Below are positions 11,280 to 21,641 of a stretch of DNA of 64,000 bases, in pieces. The position numbers were made by a program, and so were the translations under genes. This stretch comes from Telopea speciosissima (taxonomy: Eukaryota > Streptophyta > Magnoliopsida > Proteales > Proteaceae): the NCBI RefSeq assembly GCF_018873765.1, contig NC_057920.1:46054828-46118827 (forward strand). Direction: 5' to 3'. Numbering within the stretch: position 1 is the first letter of the stretch; the number at the start of each line of letters is the position of its first letter. A model generated the notes under the pieces. The model was not told where the DNA came from, did no database searches, and was given only the letters and a program-made list of their open reading frames with translations.

Positions 11280-13071
11280 TCAAACGGTGTGGTTTTGATT
11301 ATACGGTGCGGTTTCGGTTTGGTGCACATTTTGAAAGGTAGAAATCAAAATTAAGATGAATTATGTTGAAAAGAGATGAGATCCCACAAGCTAAATAAGA
11401 AAAAATAGTAAAAACCCTAGTTTAGGTTTAGGTTTTCCCAGTTTGGACTACTGGTTCAACCTATGGGCCGACTAGTGGTAATTAAATGCCCATGTAGGGT
11501 TATAAAGATAAGTTTAGTTAAGTATGGGTGGTGGGGGACCATACTCACTATTCCAAGAGTATAAAAGAGAAGCTTATTGTGAGTGAAATGTCGTGTAGGG
11601 GTCCAAATTGATCTCAAAGGCGATAGAGGTTTGTCAGATTTACTGTTGAGGACAGCAAACACATAGCATAGTACAGAACACGTCCAGGTGAGGGAGATCC
11701 TATCATATCTTTACATGTTTTCCCAGTATTCTTTACAGTATCATGCCTCTGAGATTTTTTATGTTTTTATATACAAATCAAACGATGTTATTATAAATTG
11801 TCGAGCATAGTGAGGCATGATAAGTAAAGGAAAAGAAAAGTACAAAAAAGAACTAAAACTGACGATTATTAATGTCTGTTTCAACAAAAGGAATTAAAGG
11901 GATAGTATAGGGTCCCTCAATGTCCACTCTACAGTAGGGAGGGATAATAGGGGTTCAATCAATGTCCAGTCCACCCTAGAGTTGTAACAGATATAGTGGA
12001 CCAGAAGTGGAGGTTAATAAAAGAACAGTAAAGGAAAACCAATGTTCAAGTAAAGTACAATAAAGAAAGTAAAGAAGCACTAGTACTCGAGTAAAGTAAA
12101 GTAAATAACAGAAAAGGAGCACTAGAGGCTCGATAAGAGAAATGCAAAGTAAAGAATAAAATAGTAAGACCCTGTGACTGCCAACCTTTTCTAGTAGAGG
12201 TTTAGGTACTGGATGAGGCATAGATAGGTCTCCCTTCTAATATATGACAACAATGCGTAACGGTATGTTGGGGGCGTGCTTTGGTGACATGTAATGGCAC
12301 GATTGAGCTATGTCTCCAGTGTGCGACGGTACGTAATGGTAAACTAGGGATAGCTATCAGGATGCGACAGTGATCGATACACAATGGTACACTGATAGTG
12401 AGACAGAGATCTCATAGTTATAAGATATAGAGTGGCAGATCACTCAGACAATTGGCCAAACTTAGAAATAAAATAAAAGAAAAGTTAAGCATAAAAAAAT
12501 TATAGTGTGTATTGTTTTAAATGCAAGCATGATAGTTATGAATAGATATCATATTTCAGATTTATAATATTACAATAGCATGATTTGTCAGCATAGCATG
12601 ATTTTTTACATTCATGAACATGATATGAACTATGTTCTTTCACACTGAGCTAGTTAGCTCACGCCATAGATCTGATTATTTTTACAGAGCATGTGCATAT
12701 GGAGCACAAATGTACAGATTCCACAAGGAGGGCCAGTGGAAGGGTGTCAGACCCTCTGAATAGTTGATCAGAGAGAGAGAGATCACAGAGTTTAGACATT
12801 TTGTGCAGATACACTTTTTGAGTAGCATATAATTTTAATTAGGCCTTTAGATGTAATTAGTAGCAGTTTCAAAGATGTAGGATGAGATGGCTGAGGTCAA
12901 ATGTATTTAGATGTTATATACTAAGTATTTATTGTTTTTTTGTTATGATATCGATATGTCTGTGATGCTATTATAGTTTCTATACATAGTAAGTAACAGA
13001 TTCAACTGTTATTTGACGGCTATCAGTGAGGGCTTGCACCATATCCTTAACCCAAATTTGGGGGCATTACA
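11280..13071 (+). mobile_element. 5' LTR of a Del/Tekay-like Ty3/gypsy element
   Basis: The right end is sharp: GGGGGCATTACA ends at 13071 and is followed by a primer-binding site at 13075. Inside are a TATA-like box at 11560 and AAGTAAAG-rich repeats at 12040-12160. There is also a stretch with repeated GCGTAACGGTA-type words at 12250-12400, and GAGCTAGTTAGCTCACGCC near 12648, a word typical of the 3' part of Del LTRs. The left end is uncertain (before about 11400). Confidence 0.55.
11560..11567 (+). promoter_or_regulatory. TATA-like box in the LTR
   Basis: TATAAAAG in a non-coding LTR context about 1.5 kb upstream of the PBS; the likely core promoter of this LTR. Confidence 0.4.
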
Positions 13072-13074
13072 ACT

Positions 13075-13086
13075 TGGTATCAGAAC
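13075..13086 (+). other. Primer-binding site (initiator tRNA-Met type)
   Basis: TGGTATCAGAAC, 3 nt after the LTR end. It differs by one G-to-A change from the complement of the 3' end of initiator tRNA-Met (TGGTATCAGAGC). Confidence 0.7.
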
Positions 13087-13491
13087 AATTCTTTGGATAA
13101 GGATTGAGGTTTACTGCAAAGTATTAGAGAAAAATTAAAAAGTGATCTGGTATATCAGAGATAATAATACTAGAGATAGAAGATGTCAGAAATAGTATGA
13201 ACTAAGCAAGGGTAAAGGATCAAAGCTAAAATGATTAAACAAATCTGGAAGGATTTGAGAGTTTAGAGATAGTACAGAGAAAGTAGAAAATACAACCTAG
13301 GTAATTCGACTTAGGGAAGGAGATAGAAACAGAATAGAGTAGCCAAGCTAGATGACATAGAGACCCTAGGAAATGTTAGCTGTTTTATGAAACTGTTGTA
13401 TTGAAGATTTTGAACTACTAATAGTAGTATATAGAGTGGGTGATTAGATGGATGTCTAATCATGTCTCCCCCGATTACTTTCTAGACACAT

Positions 13492-14078
13492 GGCACCGCG
13501 AAGGAGAGGAGCTTGCTGGACCATTCTAGTTGAGGATATTCCCGGCCCAGTTACTAGGGCAGTAGGGTAGGCTGCAGAGCCAATGCAGAATGGGGAGGTT
13601 CTACCAATTTAGCACTAGGCTTAGATAGAGACACCAGGGGGGGTTCTCCACCACACCAAGACCACATAGAGGGTGTAATATTAGGTGGTAGTGCTCCACC
13701 TCAGTTGCCTATGGCAGAGGAGACCATGCCACCTCCACCTCCATGGCAGTAATAGGGGCACAATAGGATATTATGGGCGCTATTGGTGCCTTGATTGATG
13801 CTTTACAGGCATAGGCAAAAGTGCCTGGAGATAGTCAACCTACTCCACCCGTGGTGGTAGTGCAATACACTCCACAGGCCCAGGGTAATGGAGCAGTTTC
13901 AGAGGATGAGACCCTCAAACTTTGATGGAGTGGGAGCTAATCCATTGTGGTCCCCAACATAGATACAAAGGACAGAGAGGATGTTTGGGCTTTTGGAGCT
14001 CACGGATGCGCAGGTGGCATGTGTCACGTTTATATTACAGGGTGAGGCTGCCTATTGGTGGAAGGCGACTCACGAGAT
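13492..14078 (+). pseudogene. gag remnant of a Del/Tekay-like gypsy element
   Basis: The frame starts MAPRRRGACWT at 13492 after an untranslated leader. Further on it reads FDGVGANPLW near 13920, then VACVTFILQGEAAYWWKA near 14015-14070, the conserved retrotransposon gag core ending in the W-W pair. Several stops interrupt it and it is cut at 14078 by new LTR sequence starting TGTGATACCCC. No pol follows. The leader between PBS and start is 13087-13491. Confidence 0.7.
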
Positions 14079-14555
14079 GTGATACCCCAAATTTTTAATA
14101 AACAAATGTTTAATAAAATTTTAATAAAACAAGGGATTTTAGAACCTTAGTGGAGTAATGAATCTTTAAAGTACTTAAATGAGGTATTATGTGAACTAAT
14201 GGCTTAACAATGGAAATTTCGTAATTTTGAAATGTGGTGTTTGAAAATGAAACTGAGTTAACAACGACAATTTTATAATTTTGAAATGCAGTGTTTGCAA
14301 TTTTGAAATTTTGAAATGCAGTATGTCATGTTTATGTTACAGGGTGAGGCCGCCTATTGGTGGAAGGCGACTCACGAGATGTGATACCCCAAATTTTAAG
14401 AAATAAATGTTTAATAAAATTTTAATAAAACAAAGGATTTAAGAACCTTAGTGGAGTAATGAATCTTTAAAGTACTTAATGAGATGTTAAGTGGACTAAT
14501 GGCTTAACAATGGCAATTTTGTAATTTTAAAATGCAGTGTTTGGAAATTAACTGA
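14021..14555. repeat. Imperfect tandem duplication, period about 302 bp
   Basis: The block from GTCACGTTTATATTACAGGG (14022) through the gag piece GGTGAGGC-GCCTATTGGTGG and the LTR-like start TGTGATACCCCAAA recurs 302 bp downstream at 14324 with about 5-10 percent differences. Both copies contain the same gag/LTR junction, so the duplication happened after the junction formed. Confidence 0.8.
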
Positions 14556-15856
14556 GTTGTATTATATATTGAAAGTTAAAGTATCAAATAGAAAAATGAA
14601 AATAAAGACTAAAACCACGAGTGGCCCTCACCAGTTATTCAAATTGGGCACAAGGTTTAATTTGGAGTAAGAATATTAGAGTTGGGTTGGATTCACTTAA
14701 ACCCAGGGTTGGACCACTTGGTTCACCAAGAATTATATATATAACTATAGGTTGGGCTGAGTGACACTATTTACTCAGCCATTTGAGAAAAAGAAGAAGA
14801 AAATAAAGGGGAAGAGAAAAGAAAGAGAGGAGGGGGAAGAAGACCTACACCGATCAAGCTTAGGGGAGAATATCCGTGACACACTCGGGATGGGTAGCAT
14901 TGGACAGAGGCAAACAAAGGCAAAGCTCACTCGACCTCGAAGGAGGGTGGGGAGGCCACTATTACACTCCGACTTGGGTTCTCCAACTCACCCAAAAGGT
15001 AAAAACCCTAGATTTAGTTTGGTTTTCATTTTGGGAGTAGAGAGTTGAGTTTGATCCATGTGAAGGGTGTCTAGGGACCTAATGCATGCACCTATGACAT
15101 TGATTTCGAAAGAAACAAGAAGAGTGAAGGGATTCAAGCTTAGGGTTTATGTTTAGGACTATAAGGAGTGGATAATATGGGATTTGTTGTTGGATTCGAG
15201 TTCCATGGACTCAATCCATGTGCTAAGACTTGCAAATGAGTGGTACAAGTGATGGTATGGTGCATCTGGGGGTTTATAGTGGAAGCCCCACGACAACCCT
15301 AACCTTGCTCGAGTTGAAACCAGCTCAAGCTCTATTCTAGGCTCATCTAGATCACCGGTTGGGCCATTCGATGAGTCCGGATAGCAATCCGAATGGTTCT
15401 GGAACCAAAACATGTTTTCACTTTTAAAATAGAATCATCTGGACTGCTATCTGGCGAGTCCAGAAGAAGTGCCGCCGAGTCTGGATCATCCCTGTTTTGA
15501 GGAAATTGACTATTTTGAATTCATTGGGGTTGTGACTCCTGGTCCATTCAAGATTAGTAACACACTTTTAATTACTTATGATATCAGGTGGCAAGGGAGT
15601 TACGGAAATGAGGTGAGTGGGTTTACCTTGGAATTTCCTCCAACCATTTTCTTTTTGAGTAATTATAATGTTATAAATAAAGGAATGAGTTGTTTTTGGT
15701 GTGCTTGATATGATTGACTTTAAAATGTATTGCTACTTGAGTATGAATGTGTGGACTAAAATTTTTGGATTGTTAACTATAATCTAAACATGGATTTTAT
15801 TTCAAATGATGGAGACCGTGTGGATTGAACGTTTATACTATGATTGTGATGTAAAT
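14079..15856 (+). mobile_element. Second Del-type LTR, truncated by LINE-2
   Basis: Begins TGTGATACCCCAAATTT inside the gag remnant and continues as non-coding DNA. It contains an (AAG)-rich purine tract (14785-14850), a spliced-leader-like CCAAAAGGTAAAAACCCTAG at 14993, and repeated words around GAGTCCGGATAGCAATCCGA at 15373 and CTGGACTGCTATC at 15441. The small ORFs at 14761-15048 and 15469-15708 carry no domain. It ends where the T-run of LINE-2 begins. Confidence 0.4.
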
Positions 15857-16229
15857 GTTTTTTTTAACTCGAATATTATCTGGGACCCGGGGCAGCCCCT
15901 AGATTTTTATTAAAGACAGCACAAAAAGAGTTGATAGGAGGGACATAACCTGCCTTACCCCAACCTTGAACACTCAAGCTCATTCGAAAGACCAAAACTA
16001 AAACTCACCCACATAGTTATAAACGGAACACAGGAAGATCTGCCTTATCCTCTTATAATAGTCTCCTAAGATCCTAAGGAAAAACTTGACCAACAAGAAA
16101 GAAAGAGTTAGACAATGTAGAACAAGCATAGTTGGCTAAAAAGTCAGCAACACAGTTGCTTTCCCGGTATGAAAAAAATAGATTTACCCCAAGGGAGTCA
16201 ACCAAGGCAAGAGCTTCTTGAAACCAATA

Positions 16230-16515
16230 CTAACAACTCCACAAGGGATAGGCATGAGTAGAAACAAAATGCACAACAGCTGTGGAATCAGAACTACTAT
16301 AGCAATCAGAAATACCCAATCTGACACATACGAAAGTCATCTAAAAGGGACCTCATCTCAGCCTCAGAATTAGTGCAAACATCATAGAAATTTGCAAAAG
16401 CTCCAATAAGGATACCATTGTTATCTCAAAGAATTCTGCCACCATCCCTTAGGCATGGGTTGCCTTTACTCGCCCCATCCACATTAAGTTTTATAGAGTT
16501 AAAAGGAGGGCAGAA
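16230..16515 (-). pseudogene. LINE-2 RNase H domain (broken)
   Basis: The minus strand reads IKLNVDGASKGNPC near 16500-16455 (first aspartate), then GGRILRDNNGILIGAF, then a NSEAEMRSLL-like helix with the glutamate near 16375-16345. It lies 3' of the zf-RVT piece as in other plant LINEs. Stops lie between the blocks. Confidence 0.7.
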
Positions 16516-16549
16516 ATAAATGGGCTTAGAAACCTTATGACCAACACCA

Positions 16550-17240
16550 GATTACCTAATCTACAAAATTTGAAGCACCAACTCCTCCTTCATTGAAGAA
16601 GCCTTTCTTTAATTTAGGAGGGTAAGGAACTTCACTCAACCAGGATTTGAGTTTTTTAATAATAGTATTTGTCGTTCGCACATTCGAACCATGGCGACGA
16701 TTATTCCTTTCCTTCCACAATTCCCACACAATAAAAGAGCCCATAATTCCTTTAATAAATTAATCACAAATATACACCCTACTTGCTTGCGAATGCCATG
16801 AAATCATTTTGTCTCTAATCTCTTGGAACTATAGAATTTCCACATCTAGAAGGTTACCAAAAAAATTCCAAAACTTTGAGGTTGTGGTTCCTACAACAAG
16901 AATGTGGGAGGTTGTTTCTCTCTAGGGTTCCCTGCAACAAAGGCATTTAGAAGCAAGAGGAATGCTTAAATTCATTAAATTCTCGTCTGTTGGGATTTTC
17001 CCGTTCAAAATCTACCAGGTAAAAAAAGCTGATTTTACTAGGAATAGATTGATTCCAAGTCCAGGAGGTATAGGGAGTCAAAGGGGAACTAGTACGAATC
17101 ACATTCCAAGTAGACTTAAATGAGAGAATGCCATCAGAGGCAGGTTTCCAGACCAATTTGTCCACCCTGCTCGATGAAAAAAATATTGTTATTTGTAGAT
17201 GACAACACGGACATGGATAGATGACCACTCTCTCCAGTTA
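16550..17240 (-). pseudogene. LINE-2 zf-RVT / connection region (broken)
   Basis: The minus-strand frames contain DKLVWKPASDGILSFKS near 17165-17115, WNQSIPSKISFF near 17060-17020, a region with IVWELWKERNNRRHG near 16735-16690, and WLSEVPYPPKL near 16645-16610. This is the usual order downstream of LINE RT. It is separated from its own RT part by about 1.5 kb of inserted LTR DNA. Confidence 0.7.
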
Positions 17241-17469
17241 TCCATAAACCCATGATAAAGAGCCAAACACAATAATATGATTGTACTGATTCAGACTCGG
17301 TCGACGTCTCCCAGAATTCGAATGAAAAATCGCAGAAAGTTGGTAGCGCCGCTCGAAGCTTAGTGGCACTGCCCAGAAGGTCAGTGACCCGACTTGGACC
17401 CATAGTGGCCCGTCGGGTGGGTGGGGCCGCCCAGCCTGGGTTGACTCGACTCAGTTTTCCTAGGCCCTC

Positions 17470-17477
17470 TATAAATA
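17470..17477 (+). promoter_or_regulatory. TATA box of the family-X LTR
   Basis: TATAAATA in CCTCTATAAATAAAGGG, about 100 bp upstream of the GA tract. Confidence 0.5.
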
Positions 17478-17574
17478 AAGGGCCCCTTTTCCTTCAAAAA
17501 ACATAGTTTGATAATGGGGAAAGCTTAGAGAAGCTCTCAAAAAATCCTGAGAAAGTCACAGAAATCTAGAAATT

Positions 17575-17616
<42 letters not shown>
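17575..17616. repeat. (GA)n microsatellite
   Basis: About 21 GA repeats downstream of the TATA box; it would lie in the transcribed leader of the LTR. Confidence 0.9.
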
Positions 17617-17620
<4 letters not shown>

Positions 17621-18170
17621 AGGGAGGTTTTGGTCCCTAAAGAAGTTCTTTCTTTTTTAGGATTTAGTTTCCGTTTGTTTTGGCCCTCAAGGGCTCTGTT
17701 GGTGATAAGGCGCGAAAGCCCTATTGGTGATTCGGCAATACAACGCAGAAGCCCTGTTGATGATCTAGCAATACAACACGGGAGCCCTATTGGTGATTTG
17801 ACAATAAAATGCGGAAGCCTTGTCGAAGTCCAAGAAGCCCTAGCAACATACTTTTGATAAGCCGTTATTCTACCCAACAAGAGAGAGTCAGGTAGTCTAC
17901 CCATCTCCACCTAAGCCGGGTGGTGATCCATTGCGTATTTTTCATATTTTTGGTAAATTTTACCATTAGGTATACATTTTTATTCTGATAATTTATTTTA
18001 GCATAATGTAGATTGTTTAAGCTTATTTTCGCTATTTTTGCAGCTTTTCATCATTATTTTGTATATTTATTATCATACATGTTAGTGTAAATTAAGTCAT
18101 CATGGGAGAACATTCGAAATCAAGCGTCTAGTGGAAAGACCAGTTCAACTGAGCGAGGTGGGTGTCTAAC

Positions 18171-18443
18171 TAGGAATGTAAACGGATCGGATTCGGGTCG
18201 GCTAGTGCTATATCTGCATCCGCATACCATTAGCTTTCGGACGGATTCAGATAGTGCTAAACGGATACGGACACGGTGGATACGGATCGGATATTTTATT
18301 CATTTACATGTAAATATACCTTTTCGAACACTTATAGGCTATCCATATCCGCATCCGTTTAGCTTTCGGACGGATTCGGATAGTGCTAAACGGATACGAA
18401 CATGGATACAGAAATGGATTTTGGCTATTCATTTACACCCCTA
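18171..18443. mobile_element. hAT-like MITE, 273 bp, perfect 8-bp TSD
   Basis: Flanked by TGTCTAAC on both sides (18163-18170 and 18444-18451). The ends are TAGGAATGTAAACGG and, reverse-complemented, TAGGGGTGTAAATGA. Inside, the unit GCTTTCGGACGGATTC-GATAGTGCTAAACGGATACG occurs twice (18230-18275 and 18361-18405). An 8-bp TSD with a TAGGG-TGTAAA end fits non-autonomous hAT elements. Confidence 0.8.
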
Positions 18444-18719
18444 TGTCTAACACCTTCCCACTCTCGTAACCTGACAACTTACCCAAATTCTCGTAGTAGA
18501 CCATATGGAATCATGTAGCCCTTTAGGTCCTAGGCCCCAATCCTAGGTGGTGACTCCATTATATATATTACATGATCCCAAACCCCCTAATGATTGTGCA
18601 ACCCTTTTATTTTATAGAATCATCCCCTTATAACCTAGTCCTCAAAGGGAGTACCATTTTTGAAAGGAAAATCCTGCGAGAGCCATCACTCTTTTTTGGC
18701 GGGCCCTTACACTATTAAA

Positions 18720-20640
18720 ATTTTCTCACAGATCACCTGGTTATCAATAAAATTAACAGTTGCTTGTTCCTAAATGCCCTCAACTGAAGACATCCTTCAC
18801 TTGGAGATCCAAATCCATATTAATGGCACCATCAACAAAGTCAATCAGCCCGCCCTCCCCTAGCCAATCATCCAACCAAAAACAGATATTCCCCTGTCCG
18901 ACCATCCAAACCCAGTTGGACAAGAGGTAGTCCTTGAAGTCAACAAAACCCCACCAAGTTTTCGAGCCTATGCCGCTTCCCTTAGCAAAAATAATGTGGT
19001 TATTCTTTAAAAATTTAGCTTTAAAGAAATTACTCCAAAGGAAGTGTTCCGACAAGATTCACCATAACCCTTTGAGCCTTATTGAGAGGCTAAAGTTCTC
19101 CAAGGATCAGAAACCGAAGCCTCCCTCTTCCATGAGTCTGCAAATCTTTTGCCAACTAACCCAGTGGTGTCTCTTCCCAAAATCCAACTCCCCCCATAGA
19201 AAACTGGCGCATAAAATTTTTTCATCATCCCTTTGGGGATTTCCAAGCAAGATAAAATGTGGATCGGCATAGAAGATAAAACATGTTTTAATAAGATCAG
19301 TCTACCTCTTGAGGATAGCAATTTATTTTCCAGCGTGCCACTTTTTTTCCGACTTTTGCAAGGACATCTTCAAAGTAAGTATTTTTCAGCCTGATGGAAT
19401 AAATAGGAGCACTTAAGTAAATAAAAGTTAAAGCTTTACTAGCAAAGTCAATTAACTCACCGACCATTCTTAAGCGGGCTTCAGGAGTGTTGAGGTCCAT
19501 GATAAATAGCTTTTCTGTCTATTCACCCGCTGACCAGAGTAGAATTCGTAGCAACTAATGAAACCCATGATATGCTTTAACGAACTTTAACCCTTTAGAA
19601 AAAATAATGGTGCCGTCAGCGAACAGACTGTGAGAAATACCTGGGCAGCCATGAGGCAAGTGGAAATAGCAGGCTTGAGCTTCTGCAAAGAGCGCCCTAA
19701 GTCTCCTTCTAAGGATTTCTTCCACCAAAATAAATAGGGTAGGAGATAAAGGATCCCCTTGGCGAAGACCCTTAGTTGACTTAAAATAAACTATTGGCTT
19801 AGAATCCATAACTACTGAGACCCAACAATTTTGAATCATTTTTTTAATAATTCTAATCCGGTCTTGGCTAAAGCTGAACTTTGCGAGAACATCCAGTAAG
19901 AACCCCCACTTGATGCGGTCGTAGGCTTTATCCATGTCCAATTTCAAAATCACATCATCCCCTCTAGTTTTCTGATTGATGTCCTGAATTGTCTCCTGCA
20001 CCAGAGCAATGTTATTATGAATGCACCTCCCTTTCACAAATGCTCCCTATTCCTCTGAGATTAATCTTGGGAGTAGGCTGGCCAACTTATCATAGATGAT
20101 CTTTGCAATTATTTTATAGGAAAAATTACACAAAGTAATTGGCCTAAAATCAGGCATCTCCTCAAGAACCTCTTTTTTTCGAAATCAAAATTAAATGTGA
20201 AGAACTAAAAATTCTAGGTAAATTACCACCAGAAAAAACTCTTTCATGGCTGCCCAAACATCCAAACCCACAATATCCCAACAAGCTGTGAAGAAATGGC
20301 CAATAAAGCCATTCGGACTTGGCACACTATCCGAGGCTAACCACTGATCACCCCAAAAACCTCCTCTGTATATGGACCCTGAATGAGCATTGCATTGTCT
20401 TCAGGTGTTATTGAGCATGGAATGGCCTCTAACAAATCATGATCAACATTCACACTGTTAGCAGAGAAAATGCAAGCAAAATATTTTACAACCTCAACAT
20501 TAACTCTCTTTAGACCTAGCACCCAGGTACCATCACTACTTTTGATTTTATCCACTTTGTCCCTCTTCCATTTCACATTGACCATAGTGTGGAAATTTTT
20601 GGTGTGTCTTTCTCCCTCTTTCAACCATTTGACCCTTAAT
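18720..20640 (-). pseudogene. LINE-2 reverse transcriptase region (broken; FADG)
   Basis: Minus-strand segments in order: an RT N-terminal part at 20624-20337; the palm at 20037-19555 with LDMDKAYDRIKWGF and GLRQGDPLSPTLF; the FADD box, here FADG (codon GGC, 19615-19620 region); WKINCYPQ and LLSSRGRLILLKHVLSSMPI at 19355-19260; and GNICFWLDDWLGEGGL at 18890-18835. Loss of the second aspartate of the metal-binding pair would abolish polymerase activity even without the stops. The frames at 19079-19500 and 18780-19055 continue the same domain. Confidence 0.85.
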
Positions 20641-20699
20641 TTTTCCTTCTAGAAAATTTCCTCCTGAAGCAGGACTATTCAGACAATTTCTGGCATCCC

Positions 20700-21175
20700 T
20701 CAAAGTTTACAGAGATGCCTCTGAGGGATTAGAATCATAGGCACTTTCTGCTTGACACACCTCATCTTCAACATTGACGTTCTGATCAATGTTTCCAAAC
20801 ACCTCTTTGTTCCAAGTTTTTAACCCAATCCCCAGCTCCTTCAACTTTGAGTAAAGGACTTGAAGAGGAGAACCCTCAAATCCTATGGACCAAGAATTTT
20901 CCACAAAAGTCATGAACTCTGGGTGAGACAGCCACATTTGCTGAAATTTGAAGGAAGAGACCCTCTTAACATTCTGGACACCAAAACTAAGCAAAACTGG
21001 AGAGTGGTCATAATAGACCCTACTAAAATGATGAACCCTATTCACCTAAAATCAAGAGGACCAGAAAGCATTACATAACACTCGATCTAACCTTGCTTTC
21101 ACCATGTTACTACCAACCTGGCTGTTGCACCAATTGATTGCATTGTCCTCATTTTTATTTCATTTAATTTTGTCT
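20700..21175 (-). pseudogene. LINE-2 endonuclease C-terminal part
   Basis: The minus strand reads SNMVKARLDRVLCNAFW near 21115-21065, then YYDHSPVLLSFG at about 21015-20980 and FKFQQMWLSHPEF near 20965-20925. This is the LDR...W and SDHSP-like end of the apurinic endonuclease-like domain, then the linker. Everything upstream is missing. Confidence 0.75.
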
Positions 21176-21641
21176 CTTCTGTGATTTTAAAATTTTTTTT
21201 CTACTAAGCACGCGCCACTGCTATCCTAGTAGGGCAGCGGTGTTGTGTGTAATTATATGGTTTACCGGATAGTTTTATGTGAAGCTTTTCACACCAAATC
21301 TGTTATATCTGTGCCAAAAAATCCAGGCTAATTTGAATTTTTTGTTATAGGTCAGGAACCCGAGGTCATAGCTACCAATACCTTATGGTACATTGACCCA
21401 ACGGTTGAGAGAAATGACGTTAGCCTGCTGGTAAGAACCTACATACCGGTGAGGAGGCAAACACCATCCCCGTGCAGCTATACAGTACATCACTAGATGT
21501 ACAGCCTAAGGTAAGAACCTTCCTAATATTCCTAAGTTCCTACCCAAATACATATTACATGTGACCTAAGAAGCATGTAGGGTGAGTGGTCACGTGAAGG
21601 CCTTGACCTTTGGAATGATCTGACACAAATTGGGAAAGACA

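Larger units (their letters stand above)
17290..18715 (+). mobile_element. LTR of family X inserted into LINE-2
   Basis: Non-coding block with a TATA box (17470), a (GA)n tract (17575-17616), the family-X core (GAGCGAGGTG, TGTCTAACACC, CGTAACCTGAC at 18150-18475, split by a MITE) and a terminus GGCGGGCCCTTACA near 18710. It separates the RT part from the zf-RVT part of LINE-2, so it arrived after LINE-2. I could not verify a 5-bp TSD, so the exact ends are approximate, and whether it is a solo LTR is inference. Confidence 0.55.
15857..21175 (-). mobile_element. LINE-2: L1-type LINE, split by an LTR insertion
   Basis: On the minus strand the order is end of endonuclease (21130-20700), RT (20640-19080), connection region (19055-18720), interruption (about 17290-18715), zf-RVT (17230-16950), RNase H (16515-16230) and 3' end, with a T-run on the plus strand at 15857-15864 as the A-tail. 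The 5' end is truncated inside the endonuclease near 21175. No TSD was identified. Many stops and shifts. Confidence 0.8.

Noticed and set aside
11270..11345. Possible additional hAT-like MITE (GGTGTCAAACGGTGTGG)
   Set aside because: Only one terminus-like end is visible, with no inverted partner or TSD nearby.
13081..13100. tRNA gene suggested by TGGTATCAGA-type sequence
   Set aside because: It is the complement of a tRNA 3' end directly after an LTR, i.e. a primer-binding site; no cloverleaf is present. The same holds at 57792, 58030 and 59298.
15159..15413. 84-residue minus-strand ORF
   Set aside because: Lies in LTR-type DNA with internal repeats; no domain or splice context.
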